Origin: Microbulbifer sp. MKSA007
GTDB taxonomy: Bacteria > Pseudomonadota > Gammaproteobacteria > Pseudomonadales > Cellvibrionaceae
Reading direction: 5' to 3'
DNA: 64,000 nucleotides
NCBI GenBank assembly: GCA_032615215.1
Contig: CP128433.1
Span: 4,262,501 to 4,326,500, forward strand
Numbering within the stretch: the stretch's first letter is position 1; each line of letters opens with the position of its first letter. This document shows, piece by piece, positions 18,687 to 28,120 of the stretch. The notes under the pieces are model-generated. The model saw only the letters and a list, made by a program, of their open reading frames with translations, made no database searches and was not told the origin of the DNA. Both the position numbers and the translations under genes were made by a program.

Positions 18687-19163
18687 TTATTTGTGATAGG
18701 GATGGCCGGCCAATAATGTCCAGGCGCGATAAATTTGTTCAGCCAGAACCACCCTCACCAGCGGGTGCGGCAAGGTCAGTGGGGACAGAGACCAGCGCTG
18801 GCGAGCACGGGCGAGGCAGTCTTCGGATAAACCGTCGGGCCCGCCAATTAACAGGCTGATATTTTCCCCAAGCATTTGCCAATCACTTAATTGCGCCGAC
18901 AACTGCTCGGTACTCCAGGGCTTGCCTTTCACATCGAGCGCTACCACGTGGTCCCGCGGTCCCAAAGCGGCGAGCATCGCCTCGCCCTCTTTTTTTCGCG
19001 CTTTTTCAATCAGGGCTGCAGAGCTCTTTTGGCCTCGTTGGCCGAGTGGAATTTCCACCATTTCCAGAGCAATTTCCCGGGGCAGGCGCTTAGCGTACTC
19101 GGCGTAGCCCTCCTGCACCCAAGCCGGCATTTTTCCACCGGCGGCAAGAATGCGGATTTTCAC
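18687..19163 (-). CDS. rlmH: 23S rRNA (pseudouridine-1915-N3)-methyltransferase
   Basis: The 158-residue SPOUT methyltransferase methylates pseudouridine 1915 in helix 69 of the large subunit rRNA. Typical motifs are GKMPAWVQEGYAEYAKRLP at the N-terminus, LLIGGPDGLS for the knotted SAM site, and the conserved ending YRAWTLLAGHPYHK. It lies five bases after rsfS, forming a ribosome-assembly pair. Confidence 0.97.
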   Translation of the reverse strand: MKIRILAAGGKMPAWVQEGYAEYAKRLPREIALEMVEIPLGQRGQKSSAALIEKARKKEGEAMLAALGPRDHVVALDVKGKPWSTEQLSAQLSDWQMLGENISLLIGGPDGLSEDCLARARQRWSLSPLTLPHPLVRVVLAEQIYRAWTLLAGHPYHK

Positions 19164-19168
19164 AGCAA

Positions 19169-19531
19169 TTAACCCTGGTGCGGATCACTGCCATCGGCAT
19201 CGTCACGGGTATTCGGAGTCATAGACCAGAGTTTTTCCAGATCGTAGAAACCGCGAACATCTGCGAGCATCACGTGAACAACCAAGTCACCGTAGTCGAC
19301 TAATACCCACTCGCCCTGGTCAACACCTTCAACACCAATGGGGCGAATACCTTCTTTTTTCAGCTCGTCTACAACGTTCTCTGCCAGGGACTTAACCTGG
19401 CGGCTGGAAGTACCAGTACAGATCAGCAGATTGTCCATTACATCTGAAAGCCCGGAAACATCCAGGGAAACAATATCCTTACCTTTCAAATCTTCCAGCG
19501 CATTGAGAGCGATATCTTTAATATTTGTCAT
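19169..19531 (-). CDS. rsfS: Ribosome silencing factor RsfS
   Basis: The roughly 120-residue protein binds L14 and blocks subunit joining under starvation. The family motifs are KGKDIVSLDVSGLSDVMDNL, the SSRQVKSLAENV helix and GVEGVDQGEWVLVDYGDLVVHV. I prefer the ATG at 19531, preceded by AAGG. An ATG at 19546 overlaps the nadD stop and would add five residues. It sits between nadD and rlmH, as in most gammaproteobacteria. Confidence 0.96.
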   Translation of the reverse strand: MTNIKDIALNALEDLKGKDIVSLDVSGLSDVMDNLLICTGTSSRQVKSLAENVVDELKKEGIRPIGVEGVDQGEWVLVDYGDLVVHVMLADVRGFYDLEKLWSMTPNTRDDADGSDPHQG

Positions 19532-19542
19532 AACACCTTGAT

Positions 19543-20226
19543 TCATTGCGGGTCGCCTGAAGCAACCTCTGTATAAAGTCGATGATCTTCTATGTACTGC
19601 AACACAGTTGCGGGCAGTAAATAGCGTGGCGACTGGCCACTTTTAATTAATTCGCGAATTTGCGTCGCGGAAATTGGCAACATGGTCTGCTCCCGCAACA
19701 GCAGGCAACCACATGCTCGTGTATGCAAGCCTGCAACCGTGCCCCGATGATTCTCCAGCAGTTCTGCCAGAGGGCCATGCTCTTCGCTATCGCGATCTGG
19801 CAGGTGCCAGCCCGGCCTTGTTACCACCACCAGATGTGCCAGCTCCAAGAGGCGCTCCCAGCGGTGCCAGCGGTGCAGACTCAATAGGGAGTCCAATCCC
19901 ATGCAGAAACTGATGGAGGTTTCACCTCCCAGTTCACTGCGCAGCTCCTCCAGGGTATCTACCGTATAAGTAGCTCCGCCACGATGGAGTTCTCGCTCAT
20001 CCAGGGTGAGCTCATCACACCCCTCAAGCGCCAGAGCCAGCATTTCGCTACGCTGGCGGGACGATACACCTGGCGTCTGCCGGTGGGCAGGCTGGTGGCT
20101 GGGTAGCAGGCGCATTTCATCAAATTCGAGCACCTGGCGCAGCTCCAGCGCCATGCGCAAATGACCGAGATGAATCGGATCAAAGGTTCCGCCAAACAGG
20201 GCCAACTTATGCCTTTTGCTCGCCAC
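19543..20226 (-). CDS. nadD: Nicotinate-nucleotide adenylyltransferase
   Basis: The enzyme makes deamido-NAD from nicotinate mononucleotide and ATP. The nucleotidyltransferase signature GGTFDPIHLGH lies at the N-terminus and the ISATQIREL motif (SxTxxR) near the C-terminus. The start is uncertain. I take the GTG at 20226, giving 227 residues beginning MASKRHKLALFGG. The frame is open to a TTG at 20262, which would add an unusual tail. It lies about 50 bases after proA and runs into rsfS with overlapping codons. Confidence 0.94.
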   Translation of the reverse strand: MASKRHKLALFGGTFDPIHLGHLRMALELRQVLEFDEMRLLPSHQPAHRQTPGVSSRQRSEMLALALEGCDELTLDERELHRGGATYTVDTLEELRSELGGETSISFCMGLDSLLSLHRWHRWERLLELAHLVVVTRPGWHLPDRDSEEHGPLAELLENHRGTVAGLHTRACGCLLLREQTMLPISATQIRELIKSGQSPRYLLPATVLQYIEDHRLYTEVASGDPQ

Positions 20227-20274
20227 AATTATTTCTCGTACCCCCCGCACTCGCTGCCCCAAAGGGAAAAGTGC

Positions 20275-21558
20275 TTATTGCCGGATATGGCCATCTCCGA
20301 ACACAATCCATTTTTGCGAAGTGAGCCCTTCCAGGCCAACCGGGCCGCGGGCGTGGATTTTATCAGTACTGATACCAATTTCCGCCCCCAAGCCGTACTC
20401 GAAACCGTCAGCAAAGCGGGTTGAGGCATTAATCATCACTGAGCTGGCATCCACAGCACTCATAAAACGGCGGCTGCGACTGTAATCCTGGGTGACAATT
20501 GCCTCGGTGTGGCCGGATCCGTAACAGGCAATATGGTCCATAGCCGCTTCCATATCCGCAACAACACGCACAGCCAGAACCGGGGCAAGGTATTCCTCAC
20601 TCCAGTCATCTTCTGTCGCCGCTACACAGTGAGCAATGATTTCACGGGTCCGGTCACAACCGCGCAATTCAACCCCTTTGTCTTCGTAGGCACCAGCCAA
20701 GCGCGGCAGTATATCCGCCGCAACCATCTCGGCAACTAAAAGTGTTTCCATGGCGTTACAAACACCATAGCGATGGGTCTTGGCATTGAGGGCGATATCG
20801 AAAGCTTTGTCCAGGTCAGCCCGATCATCGATATACACATGACAAACACCGTGCAGGTGTTTGATTACCGGCACCCGGGCTTCGCGACTGACCCTTTCAA
20901 TCAAGCCGGTTCCGCCCCTGGGTACAATCACATCCACATATTCCGGCATAGTGATCAGGGCACCCACCGCCGCTCGATCGGTGGTATCGACAACCTGCAC
21001 CGCCGTTTCCGGCAAACCCGCTTCGCGCAAGCCGGCGGTAATACAGGTGGCAATTGCCTTGTTCGAGTGCAGCGCTTCACTGCCTCCACGCAAAATTGTG
21101 GCATTGCCGGATTTTAAGCACAGGCTCGCTGCATCAATGGTCACATTGGGCCTGGACTCATAAATAATGCCCACCACCCCTAGGGGCACACGCATTTTGC
21201 CCACTTGAATACCGCTGGGGCGATAGCGTAAATCTTCAACTTCTCCCACCGGGTCGGGCAGCTCTGCCACCTGCACCAAGCCCTCGATCATGCCATCGAT
21301 GCGGGCATCGTTAAGCTCCAGACGATCCAGAAGAGCCGCATCCAGGCCGCGCTCGCGACCGGCCTGCATATCCAATGCATTGGCCTTCAGTAAAGATACT
21401 CGCTGTGTCTCCAGTTGGGCAGCGATGGCTTTAAGAGCATTATTTTTGGTGGAGGTATCCGCAGCAGCTATCTGTTTGGCGGCGGTACGGGCTGCGCGCC
21501 CCATTTGTTCGAGCTTGGCGCGAGTGGATTGCTGATCAGCGGTGTCTGTGGCGGTCAC
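20275..21558 (-). CDS. proA: Gamma-glutamyl phosphate reductase
   Basis: The 427-residue enzyme makes glutamate-5-semialdehyde for proline synthesis. Diagnostic parts are the MRVPLGVVGIIYESRPNVTID cofactor region, the catalytic Cys in YGVCNAMETL, and the C-terminal STDKIHARGPVGLEGLT. It is the first gene of the leftward block; proB is not adjacent, as in Pseudomonas. Confidence 0.98.
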   Translation of the reverse strand: MTATDTADQQSTRAKLEQMGRAARTAAKQIAAADTSTKNNALKAIAAQLETQRVSLLKANALDMQAGRERGLDAALLDRLELNDARIDGMIEGLVQVAELPDPVGEVEDLRYRPSGIQVGKMRVPLGVVGIIYESRPNVTIDAASLCLKSGNATILRGGSEALHSNKAIATCITAGLREAGLPETAVQVVDTTDRAAVGALITMPEYVDVIVPRGGTGLIERVSREARVPVIKHLHGVCHVYIDDRADLDKAFDIALNAKTHRYGVCNAMETLLVAEMVAADILPRLAGAYEDKGVELRGCDRTREIIAHCVAATEDDWSEEYLAPVLAVRVVADMEAAMDHIACYGSGHTEAIVTQDYSRSRRFMSAVDASSVMINASTRFADGFEYGLGAEIGISTDKIHARGPVGLEGLTSQKWIVFGDGHIRQ

Positions 21559-21654
21559 TTGGCTCTCCGTGCAAAATCCGGTCGGCCGCGCAGTATAACC
21601 CAGCGAGACCCGGTTGAAAGTGCCGATTACCGGGCCCCACAGCTTTATATCTAG

Positions 21655-22239
21655 CTATTCCCGCGCCCAACGGTCCAGGTTCTCGGCAATGGTTGCAAGC
21701 CGAATAAGAGGATCTTCTACCGCTAGCAAGTCGGTGCGAACCTTATCTTCCAATGGCAGAAGCTGAGCCAATTGCCAGGATAGTGAGTCCGCAGACTCCA
21801 CCGGCTCAAATTTAAGTGATAGCGTCTGTGCCCGCTCCTTCAACTCCTCCAACACCGACAGAAGACCATCGCAATCCGCTGGAATCGGCTTTTCATCTTC
21901 ATCTGGTATCCATTCCACGTCCCCCAGAAGCAAGTCATCTTCTGCGCGACGGGTGTGGACAATGCGAAAGCGACGCCGACCTTTCACCTCCACATTTAGC
22001 AGCCCTCCCTCGCCCTGCCCCCAATCCACGATGTCGACATAAACACCGAGAGGCCATACTGAAGCGCGCCCCACTTCGCCCCCGGAGCGAATCAAAACAA
22101 TGCCGAAGCCACTATTGGTTTTCATGGACTCACTGACAAGGTGAATATAGCGCTGCTCAAAAATCCGCAGGGGCAAAGTCACGCCGGGGTATAGAGGGAC
22201 ACTCAGGGGAAAAAGGGGTATCTGTTGCAAAGTCATCAC
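21655..22239 (-). CDS. LON peptidase substrate-binding domain protein
   Basis: The 194-residue protein consists only of the LON N-terminal domain. It opens with QIPLFPLSVPLYPGVTLPLR and has the EQRYIHLV and VKGRRRFRI strands. It lacks the ATPase and protease domains of Lon. Such stand-alone proteins are common in gammaproteobacteria; their function is not established, and roles in protein binding or adaptor functions have been suggested. It lies about 100 bases before proA on the same strand and may be cotranscribed. Confidence 0.9.
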   Translation of the reverse strand: MMTLQQIPLFPLSVPLYPGVTLPLRIFEQRYIHLVSESMKTNSGFGIVLIRSGGEVGRASVWPLGVYVDIVDWGQGEGGLLNVEVKGRRRFRIVHTRRAEDDLLLGDVEWIPDEDEKPIPADCDGLLSVLEELKERAQTLSLKFEPVESADSLSWQLAQLLPLEDKVRTDLLAVEDPLIRLATIAENLDRWARE

Positions 22240-22424
22240 TCATTATTTTTTGTGTGCCCTAAAGATAACATCGCCCTAGGGAACTCTGCGGCAGGTTAAG
22301 AGACTTTTTACCGCCAACCGGTTGGATTGCAAGCAAGTTTTTCCACTTTGCGGTAATTGTCGCTGGCAAGCCCAACACCCAGCCTTTAAGCTGCTGCGGT
22401 AAATTGACCAAACGGAGATTTTTC

Positions 22425-22706
22425 ATGCCTACAGCAACCGCTCGCCATATCCTGGTTGAAAATGAACAGCAGTGCCAGGACCTGAAACAGCAAATCGAGA
22501 ACGGCGCTGACTTCGGTAAAATTGCCGAGCAGTACTCCCAGTGCCCCTCTAGCCGTTCCGGCGGTGACCTGGGCTCTTTCAGCAAGGGAATGATGGTTCC
22601 CGAATTTGACAAGGTCGTATTTTCCGAAGAGCTGCATAAGGTACATGGCCCAGTCAAAACCCAGTTTGGCTACCACTTGCTGGAAATTACCAGCCGCCAA
22701 GACTGA
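22425..22706 (+). CDS. ppiC: Peptidyl-prolyl cis-trans isomerase C (parvulin)
   Basis: The 93-residue single-domain parvulin matches E. coli PpiC in length and sequence pattern: ARHILVENE, NGADFGKIAEQYSQCPS, SGGDLGSFSKGMMVPEFDKVVF and QFGYHLLEI. It accelerates prolyl isomerisation in the cytoplasm. The ATG at 22425 lies behind a CGGAG ribosome binding site; an in-frame ATG seven codons upstream has no SD. It is monocistronic and closed by a strong terminator. Confidence 0.95.
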   Translation: MPTATARHILVENEQQCQDLKQQIENGADFGKIAEQYSQCPSSRSGGDLGSFSKGMMVPEFDKVVFSEELHKVHGPVKTQFGYHLLEITSRQD

Positions 22707-22728
22707 GTCCCGACTGTTAAGCAGACAT

Positions 22729-22758
22729 AAAAAAGCCGGGGTTATCCCGGCTTTTTTT
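22729..22758. terminator. Bidirectional intrinsic terminator
   Basis: AAAAAAGCCGGG pairs with CCCGGCTTTTTTT around GTTAT. It lies between the convergent ppiC and MMPL exporter genes. Confidence 0.95.
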
Positions 22759-22778
22759 ATATTTCAAATTCCTTCGCT

Positions 22779-25361
22779 TCAGGCGCTGGGCGCCTCCTGC
22801 ATCGGTGCCTCGGGCTCAACTTTATCAGCTTGCCTCTGACGACCGAGGGGCTTGAACATCACCAGCAACAGGGGCAGAAGTGTCAGGGAACCCAACAGTG
22901 CGGCGGACATCGCCAGCGCGGTGAGGAGGCCGAAATAGATCGACGGAACAAACTTCGACAGCGCCAAAATTGAGAAACCGACAATAATCGTGATCGCTGT
23001 GTAGAACATGGCACGGCCAATCGTCGCATGGCTGCGATGCATGGTCGCCAGGTAATTGCCATCTTTGGCAAACTCCGCGCGGAAGCGATACAGGTAGTGA
23101 ATCGCGTGGTCCACCCCGATACCCACGGTAATCGCGGCGATAGTGATGGTCATCATATCCAGCGGGATACCCGCCAGCCCCATACCACCAAGTACCACAC
23201 AGGCCGCCAGCATATTTGGCACCAGTGCAATCAGAGCAATCCACAGAGAGCGGAATAGCACCAGGAACATCAGCAGGATTCCGACAAAAACAGCACCCAG
23301 GGTCAGGATCTGGGATTTAAACAGGCTCTGTAACATATTGTTGTACAGAACCAACAGGCCGGTCTGATGAACATTCTCTGGAGCTATGCCCATCTCATTG
23401 TGAGCGTAGTTGTAGATACGCTGGATCAGCTCATCGCGACGCAGGGTGGGGTCTGTCTCCATCACTCGCAGGGTGATACGAGCCTGGTTGTTCTCCACAG
23501 ATAAATAGGGGTCTACCAGAACGGAGCGAATTTCGGCCGGCAGGCTGGTATTGGCCACCGCCAGCTCAAAGTCATTGAGGGGACCGCCATTCAGATCCAC
23601 GGCAACTTTATACAGGGTCGCCAGAGATTGAACCTTACCTATCTCCGGCTGCTCCTCCAGGTAATCATGCAGCTGCTCCAGCTTTGCCAAACCGGCAACC
23701 GTAAACCAGTAGCTCTGCTCCACTGACTCATCTTCACCGCCAAATGGATCATCGGAGGCAAAGGGGTCCTCTTCTACAGCGAAGGGATCTTCCTCTGCTT
23801 CCATCGCAAAGGGATCTTCTTCTCCCTCGAAAGCTGCCTCCTGCTCCTCGGGCTGATCCAGAATAATATCCAAGGTCACAGTGCCACCCAGGCGGCGGTC
23901 AATCACCAGCATGCCCTGATAAATTTCCGTGGAATCATCGAAGTAATCGATAAAGCGGTTTTCCACTTTCAGCTGGGATATACCCACCACACTCACGACG
24001 GCTGCCAGCAGTGAAATACCTAGCACCACAAACTTGTGGCGCTCAGCAAAGCGGGAAAACTGCAGGGTAAATGCGTGGGAGTTATCTGCACTTACACTGC
24101 CCACACGCTTCGGCAGCACCATCAGGAAACTGGGAATAATCAGGAACGACAGCAGCAGAGCCACAGTCACACCCATCGTCATCATCCAGCCAAAATCGAT
24201 AACCGGGCGAATGCCGCTCACCACCAGGGACACAAAAGCCACGATGGTGGTCAGTGCGGTATACAGGCAGGGCTTGGCCATAAAGCGCACTGTCTGCAAT
24301 ACCAGCTTTTCAAGATCCCAATCCGGGTTCTGGGCAATATATTCCCGGTAGCGCACCGCCAGGTGGATGGTAATTGCCAAGGTAATAATTAACAGCAGTG
24401 CGACAAAGTTGGCCGAGATCACTGTCAGTCGCCAGTCCAGCCAGCCGAGTAGCCCCAGCATCACCACCGCAGTGGTAACACAAGTCATCAGCGGCAACAG
24501 CACCCAGCGCGGCTGGCGGAAAATCAGCAACAGAGTAATCACGATAAAAGCGAGGATCCCCACACCGAATACCAGTAGGTCGCTTTTAATAAACGAAATC
24601 ATATCGGCGGTGATCATAGTGACACCACCGAGGAACAGCTCCGCTTCGCCGTTGTAGCCAGCCAGAATTGCGCGCACGGTATCGACGCGCTGGTGGGCAA
24701 TTTTCTCTTGCTCAGTACGGTGGGCCAGATAGACCGCGCTGATCTCCTCCAGGCGAACGGCCTCTTCCGGAGTCAGTCCCTCTGTATTGCGCTTGCTGCG
24801 CAAAGCATCCCGCTCGCGCACCATCTCGATGCCACGGCTATCCAGTTTCAGGTTCGCCAGTATGGCCGTCGTCTGCCCGTCCGGACTCAGGATCAACTCC
24901 CGATAAATCGGACTGGAAAGGAACTCTTGCCGGGCCATATCCCGGTCGACATCGGGCCTGGAGAGCGTGCGCACCTCATCGCTGATATCGGTGAGAACCA
25001 GCTTGGGGCTGTATAGCAGTGGGACATCGAGAATGCTCTGCACACTGGACACACCATCTACCTTGGCCAATTCATCCCGCAACTTGCCCAGGGTTTCCAG
25101 GGACTCATCACTGAACAGGTCCCCAGTCTTGGAGCGGTAAGTGACGACCAGGAAGTCGCCACTGGCATAGCGCTCGGAAATCTCGCGGAAATAATCCAGG
25201 GATTTATCAGCTTCCAGAGTGAGGGAATCGGCAGAGGCGTCGATCTTCAGGCGGGACAATCCGAGGGCTGCCAGCAGGGTTAACAGGCCGATAACCACCA
25301 ACACCGCAGCGGGCCGCTTGGTCACCAAGTATTCATAAGACTTCTGTAAAGCTGACAGCAT
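22779..25361 (-). CDS. RND/MMPL family exporter with acidic EDPFA repeats
   Basis: The 860-residue protein has the RND topology. One N-terminal membrane helix is followed by a periplasmic domain and a five-helix sterol-sensing-like block (about residues 250-400), then repeated in a second half (last helices about 690-840). The closest family is the MMPL/hopanoid-type predicted exporters, which move lipids or hydrophobic molecules out of the inner membrane. A low-complexity insert at about residues 502-547 carries repeats of EEDPFA followed by DDPFGGEDE, placed in the second periplasmic loop. There is no adjacent adaptor (HlyD) or outer-membrane channel gene, so it may work alone or with unlinked partners. 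The substrate is unknown. Confidence 0.87.
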   Translation of the reverse strand: MLSALQKSYEYLVTKRPAAVLVVIGLLTLLAALGLSRLKIDASADSLTLEADKSLDYFREISERYASGDFLVVTYRSKTGDLFSDESLETLGKLRDELAKVDGVSSVQSILDVPLLYSPKLVLTDISDEVRTLSRPDVDRDMARQEFLSSPIYRELILSPDGQTTAILANLKLDSRGIEMVRERDALRSKRNTEGLTPEEAVRLEEISAVYLAHRTEQEKIAHQRVDTVRAILAGYNGEAELFLGGVTMITADMISFIKSDLLVFGVGILAFIVITLLLIFRQPRWVLLPLMTCVTTAVVMLGLLGWLDWRLTVISANFVALLLIITLAITIHLAVRYREYIAQNPDWDLEKLVLQTVRFMAKPCLYTALTTIVAFVSLVVSGIRPVIDFGWMMTMGVTVALLLSFLIIPSFLMVLPKRVGSVSADNSHAFTLQFSRFAERHKFVVLGISLLAAVVSVVGISQLKVENRFIDYFDDSTEIYQGMLVIDRRLGGTVTLDIILDQPEEQEAAFEGEEDPFAMEAEEDPFAVEEDPFASDDPFGGEDESVEQSYWFTVAGLAKLEQLHDYLEEQPEIGKVQSLATLYKVAVDLNGGPLNDFELAVANTSLPAEIRSVLVDPYLSVENNQARITLRVMETDPTLRRDELIQRIYNYAHNEMGIAPENVHQTGLLVLYNNMLQSLFKSQILTLGAVFVGILLMFLVLFRSLWIALIALVPNMLAACVVLGGMGLAGIPLDMMTITIAAITVGIGVDHAIHYLYRFRAEFAKDGNYLATMHRSHATIGRAMFYTAITIIVGFSILALSKFVPSIYFGLLTALAMSAALLGSLTLLPLLLVMFKPLGRQRQADKVEPEAPMQEAPSA

Positions 25362-25479
25362 AAATTTCCGCTTCTTTCCAAACTAAAAACTGGCCGCATT
25401 GCGGCGCGCATATTGTTCGCCTATGCGATGAATTAGCAAACCTAAAATTTGCCACCGCACCGTTTTATTGGAACTTTTT

Positions 25480-25767
25480 TCAGGGATTGTCGATATGCCC
25501 CAGGTCGCGTTCGGGAAACAGGGTATCCCTGACGCGACGTTTGAGCTCCTTAGCACCGGGAAAGCCGCCGTCACGCTTGCGCTCCCAGATCAAAATTTCG
25601 CCAATCCGAATCTCGAATACTCCCCCAGTACCCGGTTGCAATGCAACCTGATTAAGGTCATCGGCGAAAGTGTGCAGCAATTCCTGGGCCATCCAGGTGG
25701 CTCGCAACATCCAGTTGCACTGCACACAGTAGTGAATCGTAATACTCGGTTTTATCTCATTGCCCAT
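25480..25767 (-). CDS. SelT/SelW/SelH (Rdx) family protein
   Basis: The 95-residue protein has a thioredoxin-like Rdx domain. It has the redox motif CVQCNW close to the N-terminus and the family motifs PGTGGVFEIRI and ERKRDGGFPGAKELKRRVRD. Both active-site positions are Cys (no UGA/Sec). These proteins are thought to act in redox control, but the bacterial function is not settled. I chose the ATG at 25767, behind GGGGAG. It overlaps the ubiX stop by 11 bases, so translation is coupled to ubiX. Confidence 0.88.
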   Translation of the reverse strand: MGNEIKPSITIHYCVQCNWMLRATWMAQELLHTFADDLNQVALQPGTGGVFEIRIGEILIWERKRDGGFPGAKELKRRVRDTLFPERDLGHIDNP

Positions 25768-26419
25768 CCTGCTCTCCCCAGCTGGGCAACAGCTTCTGCT
25801 CGATGCCCAACTGGTCGAGCAACCGCGCCACCACGAAGTCCACAATATCTTCTACCGAACTGGGCCTCTGGTAAAAGCCAGGGCTGGCCGGCAGGATCAT
25901 GGCCCCCATGCGGGTGAGTTTCAGCATATTTTCCAGGTGAATCTCTGAGTAAGGCGCCTCGCGGGGAACCAGAATGAGCTGGCGGCGCTCTTTCAGGGCT
26001 ACATCCGCAGCCCGCTCAATCAGGTTGTTCGATGCTCCGCAGGCCACCGCGGACAGGGTGCCACCACTTGCCGGGCAGATCACCATACTGGCTGGCGCCC
26101 CGGTTCCAGAAGCCACCGGGGAAAACCAATCGCGCTTGCTGAACAGAGTTAGCTGACCTTCCTGCGCGGCAAAACGATCAGCGAGGAAATTCTGCAACTC
26201 GCGTTCATCGCCCTCCGGCAACTGCATATTAGTTTCGGTGTTGATGACCACCTGAGCCGCCTCGGACAGCAGCAGCCATACGCGCACATTCGAAGCCAGC
26301 AGGCACTGAAGCAGGCGCAAACCATACTGGGCACCGGAAGCCCCGGTCATAGCCAGGGTCACGGTCTTCTCGAAAGGGGATTGATGCAAAGTCGATACCT
26401 TATTCAGCCCTGCGAGCAT
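25757..26419 (-). CDS. ubiX: Flavin prenyltransferase UbiX
   Basis: The 220-residue protein makes prenylated FMN, the cofactor of the UbiD decarboxylase in ubiquinone synthesis. Motifs include the FMN site MTGASGAQYGLRLLQ, CPASGGTLSAVACG and the ending with VPREAPYSEIHLENM and ASPGFY. The N-terminal 15 residues are longer than usual, and an internal start is possible. It lies between mpl and the Rdx gene, all on the minus strand. Confidence 0.95.
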   Translation of the reverse strand: MLAGLNKVSTLHQSPFEKTVTLAMTGASGAQYGLRLLQCLLASNVRVWLLLSEAAQVVINTETNMQLPEGDERELQNFLADRFAAQEGQLTLFSKRDWFSPVASGTGAPASMVICPASGGTLSAVACGASNNLIERAADVALKERRQLILVPREAPYSEIHLENMLKLTRMGAMILPASPGFYQRPSSVEDIVDFVVARLLDQLGIEQKLLPSWGEQDGQ

Positions 26420-26450
26420 AGGGCTGCGCAGGAAACATTAGTCTTCTGAC

Positions 26451-27833
26451 TTAGAGATCGTATTTCTGTTCCAGGGCACCGATAAGGCGCTGGTGGATAC
26501 CGCCAAAGCCGCCGTTGCTCATCACTACGATATGGCTACCGGAATCGGCTAGCTGCAACACAGATTCCACACCATCTTCAATCGAATCAAAAGTTTTGGC
26601 CGGCACCGATGAGTGGTGGGCGACGTCTTCCAGGGACCAGTTAACTCCCTCAGGCTGATACCAGAGCACCATATCGGCCCCGGAGCAGGAGTCGGCCAGC
26701 TTGCCCTGGTGCACTCCCATACGCATGGTATTGGAACGCGGTTCAATCAGGGCAATGATTTTATCCTCCCCAACCTTCGCCCGCAGGCCATTGAGGGTGG
26801 ATTCAATCGCGGTGGGGTGATGGGCAAAATCATCGTAAACACGGATGCCGGCCACTTCTCCCAAGCACTCCATACGGCGTTTAACCCCCTGGAAGCGTGC
26901 CAGAGCTGCCGCACTCAAATCTGGGGTGACACCCACATGCCGCGCCGCAGCCATAGCCGCGAGGCCATTTTGCACATTGTGCTGCCCGGTCAGGTCCCAC
27001 TCGACCCGCGCCACAGCTTCGCCTTTAAACTGAACCGTAAAGCTGCTGCCATCAGCGGCAATATCCACTGCGCACCAATCACCCACTCGCACACCATCGG
27101 CAGACTCGCTGCCAACCCGCTGTACTTCACTCCAGCAGCCTTTATCAAGCACCTGCTCTACATTCTCTTCGGCAGAGGCCACTATCAAGCCGCTAGCAGG
27201 CACAGTTCGTACCAGGTGATGGAATTGTTTCTGGATTGCCGCCAGGTCCTCAAAGATATCTGCGTGGTCAAATTCGAGATTGTTGATAATCACCGTGCGC
27301 GGGCGGTAGTGCACAAACTTGGAACGCTTGTCGAAAAAGGCAGTGTCATACTCATCCGCCTCAACAATAAAGAAGGGAGACTCTCCCAAACGAGCAGAGA
27401 CACCAAAATTAGCCGGGACCCCACCAATCAGGAAGCCGGGCTGCATATCTGCCGCTTCCAAAATCCAGGCCAGCATACTGGCGGTGGTGGTTTTACCGTG
27501 AGTTCCGGAAACCGCCAATACCCAGCGGCCACCCAGGAAGTGATCGCACAACCACTGGGCGCCAGAGGTGTAAGCCAACCCTTTTTCCAACACCGCCTCT
27601 ACTGCCGGATTTCCCCGGGACATAGCATTGCCAATAATCACCAGGTCCGGGGCGGGCTCCAGCTGTGCGGGATCATAGCCCTCGGTAATTTGGATACCCG
27701 CTTGTTGCAACTGGGTGCTCATAGGTGGATAAACATTGGCGTCACTGCCGGTTACGCGGTGCCCTTCCGCCACCGCCAGTTGGGCCAAACTGCCCATAAA
27801 TGTGCCGCAAATACCTAGAATATGAATATGCAT
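26451..27833 (-). CDS. mpl: UDP-MurNAc:L-Ala-gamma-D-Glu-meso-DAP ligase
   Basis: The roughly 460-residue Mur ligase re-attaches recycled murein tripeptide to UDP-MurNAc in the cytoplasm. Motifs include the N-terminal Rossmann-like HILGICGTFMGSLA, the ATP loop GTHGKTTTASM, and Mpl-specific EADEYDTAFFDKRSKFVHY followed by NNLEFDHADIF. The ATG at 27833 gives the standard N-terminus. The frame stays open to 27911, but that extension is not family-like. It lies upstream of ubiX on the same strand. Confidence 0.96.
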   Translation of the reverse strand: MHIHILGICGTFMGSLAQLAVAEGHRVTGSDANVYPPMSTQLQQAGIQITEGYDPAQLEPAPDLVIIGNAMSRGNPAVEAVLEKGLAYTSGAQWLCDHFLGGRWVLAVSGTHGKTTTASMLAWILEAADMQPGFLIGGVPANFGVSARLGESPFFIVEADEYDTAFFDKRSKFVHYRPRTVIINNLEFDHADIFEDLAAIQKQFHHLVRTVPASGLIVASAEENVEQVLDKGCWSEVQRVGSESADGVRVGDWCAVDIAADGSSFTVQFKGEAVARVEWDLTGQHNVQNGLAAMAAARHVGVTPDLSAAALARFQGVKRRMECLGEVAGIRVYDDFAHHPTAIESTLNGLRAKVGEDKIIALIEPRSNTMRMGVHQGKLADSCSGADMVLWYQPEGVNWSLEDVAHHSSVPAKTFDSIEDGVESVLQLADSGSHIVVMSNGGFGGIHQRLIGALEQKYDL

Positions 27834-28120
27834 AGCGGAAAAATGTACTCCTACGGGTTGCGGCGCAAGCTTAACACGGCAAATCGGGCCAGTAATTGCC
27901 AAATACCCCAATTACCATGCAATTTACTCGCTATTCCATTAGACTCCGCCCCCGCATTGGTCGGCCTCATCCCCGGTACGGTGGTAGGAATTTTCCCGAA
28001 AGGGTCGACACCCGATACGAGCTCCCGGTTATCCCCACTGGCACAAATGTTTAAAACTAGATGCGAGGCGGATTACCGGATCGGGATACTTCTCTATATC
28101 TCTATAAGCACAGGATAACC

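Noticed and set aside
26613..27818. 401-codon plus-strand ORF
   Set aside because: It lies fully antisense to mpl, whose protein is strongly conserved; the long open frame is a codon-bias shadow.
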